From assembly GCA_002429965.1 (NCBI GenBank), contig DJBG01000174.1, positions 1 to 6,907 on the forward strand: a stretch of DNA of 6,907 nucleotides. Reading direction: 5' to 3'. The stretch comes from Hungatella sp. UBA5982. Its GTDB lineage: Bacteria > Bacillota > Clostridia > Lachnospirales > Lachnospiraceae. Each line of letters begins with the position of its first letter. Position 1 is the first letter of the stretch. Under the pieces are notes generated by a model that was given only the letters and a program-made list of their open reading frames with translations, was not told where the DNA came from and searched no databases. Below, piece after piece: positions 1-5,862 of this stretch. A program made the position numbers and the translations under genes.

Positions 1-1390
1 GCATTTCGGAAGAAATCATGATAATCGATTTTCCCTGCTTTACCAGCTCTATCATGATCTGGTAAATCTCATATTTTGCACCAACATCAATTCCTCTGGT
101 GGGTTCATCCATGATCAGAATATCCGGGTTATTAGCCAGCCATCTGGCGATAATCACCTTTTGCTGGTTTCCACCTGACAGAGATTGTATCAGGGTCCTG
201 TCATTGGGCGTTTTGATGCTCAGTTTTGCGATGCTCTCCTTTACTACCTGCCCCACCTTTTTGCTGTTAATGGTCCCTGCTTTGGTGTAATTCCGGTAAG
301 AAGCAATGGCCGTATTATCCGCAATGCTTAAGCATCCTATAATACCGGTCCCCCGTCTGTCCTCTGTGATCATTCCTACGGAATCGTTGATGGCATCCTG
401 AGGACGTTTGACCGTCACCTTTTTACCAAGAATTTCAATCTCTCCCCTGGCAATGTGACGCATTCCAAAGATTGCTTCCATCATTTCTGTTCTTTGGGCG
501 CCCACCAGGCCTCCAAATCCCAGAATCTCTCCTCTCTTTAATTCAAAAGAACAGTCCTGGAAAGAGCGTGCGTGGATGCTGCTTAAATTGCTTACTTTTA
601 AGACAGTCTCCTCTTTCCTGTAATCTTCCTTGGGCGGATAGACGTTGCTTAATTCCCGGCCGACCATCTGCTTTACGATTTCGTCATCCGAAATATCCTT
701 TACCTCCCAGGAGCCTACGTACGTCCCGTCACGCATAATTGTAATGTCATCGGCAATCTGCCGGATCTCTGCCATCTTATGGCTGATATATATCATAGAA
801 ACACCGCGGGATTTCAATTCCCTGATAATGCGGAACAGCGCTTCCACTTCATTATCAGTCAGCGATGAGGTCGGTTCATCCAAAATTACCAGTTTTGCAT
901 TTTGGCTCACTGCCTTTGCAATTTCCACTGACTGCATTTGTCCGATTGATAGTGTCCCAAGTTTTGCCTTGGGATTAAAACTCATTTTTACATCCTTTAA
1001 CCACTTTTCCGCTTCCTGGTACATGGTCTTATGGTCAACCATCTTTATAGGACCTATTTTCATTAAGGGATATCTTCCAAGGTACATATTTTCCGCAATG
1101 GAACGCGCCGGAACCGGCTGCAGCTCCTGATGCACCATGGCAAGCCCTTTGTGAAGGGCATCATCGGGATTTGCGATGCTCACATCCTTCCCGTCAATAA
1201 GAACCTTTCCTTCATCCATTTTATAAATGCCGAAAAGGCATTTCATAAGGGTCGATTTACCTGCTCCGTTCTCACCCATTAAGGCATGAACGGTACCGGG
1301 ACGTACTTTTAAGTTGATTTTATCAAGCGCTTTAACGCCAGGGAAGGATTTGCTGACCCCTATCATTTCCAGTCTATATTCCTCTGCCAT
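1..1390 (-). CDS. mglA: Galactose/methyl-galactoside ABC transporter ATP-binding protein MglA (3' end cut by window edge)
   Basis: This is the cytoplasmic ATPase of a CUT2-type sugar importer, with two nucleotide-binding domains in one chain. It would power uptake of the sugar delivered by MglB through a membrane permease. About 463 residues are visible; E. coli MglA has about 506, so roughly the last 40 are beyond the left edge. Domain 1 has Walker A GENGAGKST (residues 39-47), a Q-loop VHQEL (86-90), a signature LSIGQMQ (147-153) and Walker B VILDEPTSSLT (168-178). Domain 2 has the degenerate P-loop GLVGAQRTE (294-302) without the Lys-Ser pair, as is normal for this family, then a full signature LSGGNQQK (404-411) and Walker B with D428-E429 followed by PTRGID. 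The start ATG is preceded by an AGGAGAGGAG ribosome site. It lies 101 nt downstream of mglB, in the same direction. The GAQRT form resembles E. coli MglA (GAKRT) and, with the adjacent MglB, favours MglA over RbsA or XylG. Confidence 0.93.
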   Translation of the reverse strand, partial: MAEEYRLEMIGVSKSFPGVKALDKINLKVRPGTVHALMGENGAGKSTLMKCLFGIYKMDEGKVLIDGKDVSIANPDDALHKGLAMVHQELQPVPARSIAENMYLGRYPLMKIGPIKMVDHKTMYQEAEKWLKDVKMSFNPKAKLGTLSIGQMQSVEIAKAVSQNAKLVILDEPTSSLTDNEVEALFRIIRELKSRGVSMIYISHKMAEIRQIADDITIMRDGTYVGSWEVKDISDDEIVKQMVGRELSNVYPPKEDYRKEETVLKVSNLSSIHARSFQDCSFELKRGEILGFGGLVGAQRTEMMEAIFGMRHIARGEIEILGKKVTVKRPQDAINDSVGMITEDRRGTGIIGCLSIADNTAIASYRNYTKAGTINSKKVGQVVKESIAKLSIKTPNDRTLIQSLSGGNQQKVIIARWLANNPDILIMDEPTRGIDVGAKYEIYQIMIELVKQGKSIIMISSEM

Positions 1391-1445
1391 CCCGTTTCTC
1401 CTCTCCTATTAATTGCCCATGTGTTCTTCAGATACCTTTAAAAAT

Positions 1446-1470
1446 CGGGTGTGCCTTACCGACACACCCG
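1446..1470 (-). terminator. Intergenic hairpin between mglB and mglA (attenuator or mRNA stabiliser)
   Basis: On the minus strand there is a perfect 8-bp stem, CGGGTGTG pairing with CACACCCG, around a 9-nt loop. It is followed by ATTTTTAAAG, a short U tract one base after the stem. It sits 21 nt after the mglB stop. In sugar ABC operons a partial terminator or 3' stabilising hairpin after the binding-protein gene commonly lets that gene be expressed well above the ATPase and permease genes; that role here is inference. The U tract is short, so read-through into mglA is likely. Confidence 0.6.
1454..1464 (-). repeat. 11-nt repeat TGTCGGTAAGG, copy in the hairpin after mglB
   Basis: This is an exact copy of the 11-mer at 2657-2667. 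It forms the 9-nt loop of the mglB-mglA intergenic hairpin plus two bases of its stem. In RNA the loop would display the shared sequence. Confidence 0.5.
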
Positions 1471-1491
1471 TTTTATACCGGCTGCTGGAAA

Positions 1492-2610
1492 TTATTTTAA
1501 TTTGTCAAGAATTTCCTGAGCATTATCCTTAGTAACTTTGATATAATCTACCATATTTACATTATCAACTGATTCACCCTTGATAAACTTAACAGCCATA
1601 TCGCCTGCTGTACGAGCCTGTGAGAAGTGGTCATTGAATACGGTACCTGTCTGCTTGCCGTCGATAACGTTCTGAACAGCCTCTGTCAGAGCATCAACAC
1701 CTACTAAATAGATGTCTTTGTTTACGGTACGTCCTGCTGCTTCGATTGCCTGAAGAGCACCAAGTGCCATAGCATCGTTGTTGCAGAAGATTACTTCAAT
1801 CTGATCACCATACTGTGTTAAAGCATCCTGAGCGATCTGCTGAGCTTTTGCCTGATCCCAGTCACCACGCTGCTTTAACAGTTCTTTTACCTGCATACCG
1901 GAATCAGTAAGAGCCTTAACAGAGAATTCTGTTCTGTACTGAGCATCAACGTTCTCCGGGTCACCCTGGATCATGATATAAGAAACAACGCCATCGCCGT
2001 TAATATCGCCCTTGTTGGAAGTTTCAAAAATTTCTTCTCCCTGATAGGTACCGGACTGTCTTGCGTCACAGCCTACATAAGTAGCATTAATCTTGTCATC
2101 TTTCCATCTCTGCTCTTCCTGGGTATCTGGCTCACGGTTAATGAAAACAACCGGGATTCCTGCAGCCTTACACATATCTGTGATTTCCGGAGCAGAAGAA
2201 GCCTGAACAAGGTTTAAAATCAATACATCATATTTCTGGGTAATGAAGTTCTGGATCTGGTTGGTCTGTTCAGCCTGATCACCCTTACCATCCTGGATTA
2301 CAACATTTTCCTTCTTAAAGCCTAAGTCCTCTGTCAGATAGCGCTGAAGCTCTGTACGGTAAAGTGTCATAAAGTTATCGTCAAATTTGTAAATTGAGAT
2401 ACCGACTTTCTTATCCGCTACATCTCCGCCAACAGCATCTTTTACTGCTTCTGCGGTGGTCTCTGCGCTTGTGTCCTCCTTCTTGGTCTCTGCTGCCGTA
2501 GTAGCCTCTGGGGCAGCCGTTGTTCCCTTAGAACCTGCTCCACAGCCTGCCATGGAAAATACCATTGCTGACGCAAGGCCTACTGCTAATGCTTTTTTGA
2601 GTAATCTCAT
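1492..2610 (-). CDS. mglB: Galactose/glucose-binding lipoprotein MglB
   Basis: This is the extracellular substrate-binding lipoprotein of the importer, 372 aa. It has a lipoprotein signal peptide with lipobox MAGC, the lipidated residue being C23, then a low-complexity Ala/Thr/Glu/Lys linker (about 24-66), then a type I periplasmic-binding fold. From my recollection of the E. coli MglB pocket, the sugar contacts align as D78 and F80 (FDDNF), N158 (INREP), D222, R226, W251, N278 (CNNDAMA), D306 (GVDAL) and N326 (TVFND). The position of E. coli H152 is N220 here. An EF-hand-like loop at 202-210 (DINGDGVVS) and E272 match the family's calcium site. The ATG is preceded by AAGGGAGG. Its own promoter lies upstream, and mglA follows. 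The ligand is most likely D-galactose or D-glucose; the N220 change leaves room for another aldohexose. Confidence 0.93.
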   Translation of the reverse strand: MRLLKKALAVGLASAMVFSMAGCGAGSKGTTAAPEATTAAETKKEDTSAETTAEAVKDAVGGDVADKKVGISIYKFDDNFMTLYRTELQRYLTEDLGFKKENVVIQDGKGDQAEQTNQIQNFITQKYDVLILNLVQASSAPEITDMCKAAGIPVVFINREPDTQEEQRWKDDKINATYVGCDARQSGTYQGEEIFETSNKGDINGDGVVSYIMIQGDPENVDAQYRTEFSVKALTDSGMQVKELLKQRGDWDQAKAQQIAQDALTQYGDQIEVIFCNNDAMALGALQAIEAAGRTVNKDIYLVGVDALTEAVQNVIDGKQTGTVFNDHFSQARTAGDMAVKFIKGESVDNVNMVDYIKVTKDNAQEILDKLK

Positions 2611-2656
2611 GATAAATCCTCCCTTATCATTATATTGTTATCGATTGGCGTTTTTA

Positions 2657-2667
2657 CCTTACCGACA
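2657..2667 (-). repeat. 11-nt repeat TGTCGGTAAGG, copy at the mglB transcript start
   Basis: This sequence begins a few bases after the mglB -10 box, so it would form the first bases of the mglB transcript. An exact copy occupies 1454-1464, in the loop of the hairpin after mglB. Both copies are in the same orientation as the mRNA. Function is unknown. Confidence 0.5.
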
Positions 2668-2672
2668 TGCAC

Positions 2673-2701
2673 ATTATAGCTTTCTTTTGTGCAGTTTTCC
2701 A
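2673..2701 (-). promoter_or_regulatory. Predicted sigma-A promoter of mglB
   Basis: On the minus strand the -10 box is a perfect TATAAT (2678-2673). A 17-nt spacer separates it from TGGAAA (2701-2696), which matches TTGACA at 4 of 6 positions. The transcript would start near 2666-2668, giving a leader of about 55 nt before the mglB ATG. The weak -35 with a perfect -10 and optimal spacing fits a promoter that needs an activator, such as the AraC-type regulator encoded upstream. Confidence 0.72.
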
Positions 2702-2723
2702 TATAAATTTATTGGGATATGTA

Positions 2724-2735
2724 TCGATTTTTTTA
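2724..2735 (-). repeat. Direct repeat copy 2 upstream of the mglB promoter (candidate regulator site)
   Basis: On the minus strand this reads TAAAAAAATCGA. It matches 11 of 12 bases with the copy at 2763-2774, offset by 39 nt. It ends 22 nt upstream of the -35 box, where an AraC-type activator often sits. A role as an operator is inference; AT-rich upstream sequence could also act as an UP element. Confidence 0.4.
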
Positions 2736-2762
2736 GATTTCTCCTCTTTCTATCAAAAAAAT

Positions 2763-2774
2763 TCGATATTTTTA
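2763..2774 (-). repeat. Direct repeat copy 1 upstream of the mglB promoter (candidate regulator site)
   Basis: On the minus strand this reads TAAAAATATCGA, differing at one base from the copy at 2724-2735. It overlaps the 18-bp imperfect inverted repeat at 2751-2768. A 39-nt offset is close to four helical turns, so the two copies could lie on the same DNA face. Confidence 0.4.
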
Positions 2775-2787
2775 CTCACTATGCACA

Positions 2788-2815
2788 ACTGACCGCCCAT
2801 TACTGGGCGGTCAGT
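2788..2815 (-). terminator. Strong hairpin at the end of the sensor/regulator gene cluster
   Basis: A perfect 12-bp inverted repeat, ACTGACCGCCCA with its complement, surrounds a 4-nt loop (2800-2803). The upstream arm is built from the last codons of the MglB-like anchored protein, and the loop contains its TAA stop. The minus-strand sequence after the stem is not U-rich, so this is not a textbook intrinsic terminator. It may be a 3'-end stabiliser or a weak terminator separating the regulatory genes from mglB. On the plus strand it is followed only by GCCTTTTG. Confidence 0.55.
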
Positions 2816-3822
2816 GCCTTTTGACTGCATTCATAATACTTATCCCGGTCCAATTTTACAATTTCCTGTACATTTTGACCAAGAGATTCCGCAGCAGCGA
2901 TTTCAAAAATAACATTTGCATATTCCTGGCTGTCACATTGGACCGTTCCAAACAACTTTCCCGTACGCAGCCCTTCAAGCCCTTGAGGCGTGCCGTCAAT
3001 CCCTACAATTTTAACCGGCCTCAAGTTTCCTTTCCGTTCCAGAGCATCGGCCGCTCCCAGAGCCATGTCATCATTGTTGCAGATCACCACTTCCACTTCA
3101 TCCGGGTACTCCAAAAGCCATTGCTCCATCCAGGCGGATGCCTGGCTTCTGTCCCAATTGGCAATTCCCCCGGTGATTTTTTCTAACGGCACTCCGCCAT
3201 CCTTTAAGGTCTGAATGGACCATTCTGTACGGATCAAGGAGTCCTGGTGGCTGTTTTCTCCTTCCAATAGTACATAGCTGACCTTTCCATCCCCATTTAA
3301 GTCAAGGGAAGAAGGATCTTTTTTATAGGCATCCACCAGAATGTTACCCTGAAGGGTTGCAGATTCTTTTGCATTTTCTCCCACATAGTAAAGCTTTTCC
3401 CAGCGCCGCATATCCTCTTCTACCGGTTCCCGGTTAAAGAATACCACCGGCAGGCTGGCATCCATGGCTTTGTTGATGATGTTGGAGGCCACGGAACGGT
3501 CCACAAGATTCACGCAGATGGCATCATATCCGAGGGAAATGAAACGGTCTACCTGACTGTTCTGGGTATTCTGGTTCCCCTTGGCATCCACAATGTCCAT
3601 AACCACCTTAATACCTGTTTCCTTTTCATATTCCTTGGCCTGTTCCTCAATATTTCCCCTGAGCGTATTGATAAAGGAATCATCTCCACGGTATAAGGTC
3701 ACACCAATACGTATGGACTTTTTTTCTTCCTTTCCACTGTCCTTCCTGCTCTGATAAAACACTCCCCAAAGTGCCAGCAGCAGGATAACCACTACCGCCA
3801 GGATACCATATCGTTTCTTCAT
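2800..3822 (-). CDS. Membrane-anchored MglB-like galactose-type binding protein
   Basis: This 340-aa periplasmic-binding-fold protein is clearly homologous to the MglB encoded downstream. The N-terminus is a single hydrophobic segment (about 5-23) after MKKR, with no lipobox Cys, so it looks like an uncleaved signal anchor. Pocket residues align with E. coli MglB: D48/F50 (GDDSF), N130 (FFNREP), H192, D194, R198, W223, N250 (CNNDD) and D276. The equivalent of N256 is C296 (TVQCD). The calcium-type loop at 174-182 (DLNGDGKVS) and E244 are kept. The ATG follows a GGGGGATGG ribosome site, 15 nt after the preceding gene's stop. Its place in the kinase/regulator cluster and its anchor suggest a sensory role, like XylFII of Clostridium beijerinckii, rather than bulk transport. 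A backup transport-binding protein is the main alternative. Confidence 0.88.
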   Translation of the reverse strand: MKKRYGILAVVVILLLALWGVFYQSRKDSGKEEKKSIRIGVTLYRGDDSFINTLRGNIEEQAKEYEKETGIKVVMDIVDAKGNQNTQNSQVDRFISLGYDAICVNLVDRSVASNIINKAMDASLPVVFFNREPVEEDMRRWEKLYYVGENAKESATLQGNILVDAYKKDPSSLDLNGDGKVSYVLLEGENSHQDSLIRTEWSIQTLKDGGVPLEKITGGIANWDRSQASAWMEQWLLEYPDEVEVVICNNDDMALGAADALERKGNLRPVKIVGIDGTPQGLEGLRTGKLFGTVQCDSQEYANVIFEIAAAESLGQNVQEIVKLDRDKYYECSQKALTAQ

Positions 3823-3837
3823 ATTCCATCCCCCATC

Positions 3838-4809
3838 TCAATCAATTGGATACAAAATCCTTTCAAATTTGCTTTCCCGCAGATTGGCCTTCTGAATATA
3901 GTAAGAATCCAAAACAATTTGTGTTCTTTGAAGCCCCCCATGAACCGCTTCCACAGCCTTTTCGATGCTCATATAGCCTGCATCAAACTGGTCACTTACA
4001 ACCAGCCCCTTAATAATTCCATTGTCCAGTTCCTTTAAAAGTTTGGTCGTGCTTCCGACTCCGTAAAGCCCTTCAATGGCATTGCCGTATACCGGACTCC
4101 CTGAAATAATATCAGCGGCCTCATCAAGGCTCCTGACATCAATCGCTGCAATGACCGCTTTTCCGCTTCCGGGATAAACCATGCCCTCGATGGCCTCCCG
4201 GAAGGTACCCTCCGCCTTTTTCCCAAAAAGCTTCATGGAAAATCCAGATTTTGAAAGAGCGGATACCAGTCCGTCATATGCCTCCCTGTTATACCCATAC
4301 TCAAGCCCCTCCGTAAAAATCCATACAGGAATATCCGGAGGATTTTCCGCTGCGATTGCCTGTCCAAGCATTCTTCCTTCCTCTTCATAATCCGGAGATA
4401 TGCCGCTTTTTACCTGGTCATTGGGAGGTAAACTTCCCAATATTACGGCAGGGCTGTTTAAAACCATATCATCCATCCTTTTTACACATTCCACCGGCTT
4501 TACAGGAATCAGGACCACAGCGGATGCGCCGTCGCTTATTTCCCTCTGAACCAGTTCTATCTGCTGGTCGGCATCCCCTTTCTCATAGAGTGTGATAAAG
4601 CTGACATCTACGTTGTACTCCTCTGCCGCCTTATCAGCGCCCTTTCTGAAATTTACGTAATAGTCATCGGAAGTATCGCCGATGATGACGGAAACCGGAT
4701 ATATTTCAATTTTCTTCTCCTTGATGATCAAATCCGTGGAGGATAAAAGAAATAGGAACACAAGCACTCCCGCCAGCAGAGTCCATAATATTTTTTCCTG
4801 TTTTATCAT
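3838..4809 (-). CDS. Membrane-anchored sugar-binding-protein-fold protein, ligand unknown
   Basis: This 323-aa protein has an N-terminal hydrophobic anchor (about 8-29) without a lipobox Cys, then a type I periplasmic-binding domain of the Peripla_BP_4/LacI-like kind. Seen in it are the opening strand VSVIIGDTSDDYY (39-51), a surface-helix region rich in Lys/Glu, VVLIPVKP (98-105), GLYGVGSTTK (247-256) and VVSDQFDAGYMSIEKAV (270-286), the last resembling the final ligand-facing loop of LacI-type proteins. The MglB signatures NNDAMA, FNREP and the calcium loop are absent, so it is not simply a galactose binder. It starts 15 nt after the kinase stop with an AAAGGAAAG ribosome site and stops with TGA 15 nt before the next gene, so it is probably co-transcribed. 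A role as co-sensor for the kinase is inference. The sugar cannot be named from sequence. Confidence 0.82.
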   Translation of the reverse strand: MIKQEKILWTLLAGVLVFLFLLSSTDLIIKEKKIEIYPVSVIIGDTSDDYYVNFRKGADKAAEEYNVDVSFITLYEKGDADQQIELVQREISDGASAVVLIPVKPVECVKRMDDMVLNSPAVILGSLPPNDQVKSGISPDYEEEGRMLGQAIAAENPPDIPVWIFTEGLEYGYNREAYDGLVSALSKSGFSMKLFGKKAEGTFREAIEGMVYPGSGKAVIAAIDVRSLDEAADIISGSPVYGNAIEGLYGVGSTTKLLKELDNGIIKGLVVSDQFDAGYMSIEKAVEAVHGGLQRTQIVLDSYYIQKANLRESKFERILYPID

Positions 4810-4824
4810 GATCTACTTTCCTTT

Positions 4825-5781
4825 TCATTGCCCATGCTCTTTGGGCATAGAGGCAGAACTATAGGGAACCGCAGGAAGGCGGATGGTGATCACCGTTCCT
4901 TCATCAGGCTCTGACTCAATGGTCAGGCCGTACCTTTCCCCAAAATACAGCTTGATCCTCTCGTTGACATTTTTTACGCCGATCCCCGAACCCTTTTTTG
5001 AAGTGACATGGACCTGGTCGGAAAACAAACTTGCCACCTGGTCTGGTCTCATTCCAAGACCATTGTCCTTCACCATATAGCAAAGGTCATCTCCTTCTTT
5101 CCAGACCTTTAATATAATTTCTCCGTCCCCATCCATGAACTCCATTCCATGATAGATGGCATTTTCCACAAGGGGCTGCAATACAAGCTTTAAGCTTGCA
5201 AGCTCCATGCATTCCTCTGCTGCATCGATCTCGTAGGAGAACTTATTCTTAAAACGCATATGCTGGATCATCAAATAATTCCGCACGTGCTCCAATTCAT
5301 CCCTGACCGTGATAATGCTCTTTCCCTTGCTTAAGCTGATCCGGAAAAACCGTGCCAGGGCCGTCACTGCTTTGACCGCCTCTGCCTTTTGCTCGTTTTC
5401 AATCATCCACACGATGATGTCCAGGGTATTATAAAGGAAATGAGGATTGATCTGAGACTGTAAGGTATCAAACTCCTGTTTTCTTTTAGCCTCATGCTCT
5501 TCCACGATGTCGTCCATCAGAACCCGGATCTGCTTTGCCATATTTTTAATGGAATTCCCCAGATGCTGGATTTCGTAGGAGCCACCGATGGAAACAGGTG
5601 TTTCCAAATTCCCCTCTTCCAGAATTCCCACGGATTTTTCCAGATCCTTGATGGGATTGGTGATACGGGAAGAAATATAGGAGTTAATCAGGGCAAGTAT
5701 GAACAGGATCAGGGTTATGAGGAACACGATAAAAAGCCTGGTTTTAATGGAATTTAAGGAAACCACATTTTTAGGTGTCAC
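4825..5781 (-). CDS. Sensor kinase, C-terminal fragment: TM2, HAMP, His_kinase and ATPase
   Basis: This is the kinase half, read here from a GTG (codon 291 of the whole gene) that is unlikely to be a natural start. It holds a membrane segment (about 15-38 of the fragment), HAMP (about 37-88), and a His_kinase domain with QINPHFLYNTL and phospho-acceptor H114 (H404 in the full gene). The ATPase has its N box at PLVENAIYHG (N207), G1 DNGLGM (239-244) and G2 GSGIGVKNVNERI (264-276), then the end strand GTVITIRLP. All catalytic motifs look intact, so any damage to the gene is confined to the single TGA. If made alone it would be a sensorless membrane kinase. Confidence 0.65.
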   Translation of the reverse strand: MTPKNVVSLNSIKTRLFIVFLITLILFILALINSYISSRITNPIKDLEKSVGILEEGNLETPVSIGGSYEIQHLGNSIKNMAKQIRVLMDDIVEEHEAKRKQEFDTLQSQINPHFLYNTLDIIVWMIENEQKAEAVKAVTALARFFRISLSKGKSIITVRDELEHVRNYLMIQHMRFKNKFSYEIDAAEECMELASLKLVLQPLVENAIYHGMEFMDGDGEIILKVWKEGDDLCYMVKDNGLGMRPDQVASLFSDQVHVTSKKGSGIGVKNVNERIKLYFGERYGLTIESEPDEGTVITIRLPAVPYSSASMPKEHGQ

Positions 5782-5862
5782 TCCAATGATCTTCCAGCCT
5801 GTATAACCAATGGATTTTACTGTAATGATCCGGGTCTCCCCCTGAAATTCCTCCCGGTGGTT

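Larger units (their letters stand above)
2611..2787 (-). promoter_or_regulatory. mglB upstream regulatory region
   Basis: This AT-rich intergenic stretch separates the sensor/regulator genes from the transporter genes. Read on the minus strand it holds two near-identical AT-rich direct repeats, a sigma-70-type promoter, an untranslated leader of about 55 nt and a strong ribosome site. TATCGATT occurs twice on the plus strand (2639-2646 and 2722-2729), with an ATCGAT palindromic core. An imperfect 18-bp inverted repeat (TATC...GATA arms) covers 2751-2768. I see no clear CcpA cre site and no riboswitch-like fold. Confidence 0.6.

Noticed and set aside
645..1130. Plus-strand open frame of 161 codons
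   Set aside because: It is antisense to mglA, which has complete ATPase motifs throughout. The plus-strand product has no recognisable domain and no convincing ribosome site.
2648..2664. Possible catabolite-repression (cre) site in the mglB leader (GTAAAAACGCC region)
   Set aside because: Only the left half resembles the consensus. The right half lacks the matching bases.
2456..2824. Plus-strand open frame of 122 codons across the mglB start and promoter
   Set aside because: It is antisense to the mglB signal peptide and linker and runs through the AT-rich promoter region. The hydrophobic look comes from complementing Ala/Thr-rich and A-rich sequence.
4035..4595. Several short open frames on both strands within the unknown-ligand binding-protein gene
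   Set aside because: They are out-of-frame or antisense shadows of an intact binding-protein gene, with no recognisable domains.
5185..5204. Tandem AAGCTT-like repeats inside the kinase gene
   Set aside because: They encode the ordinary ELASLKLVLQP stretch preceding the ATPase N box, so they reflect codon choice rather than a regulatory repeat.
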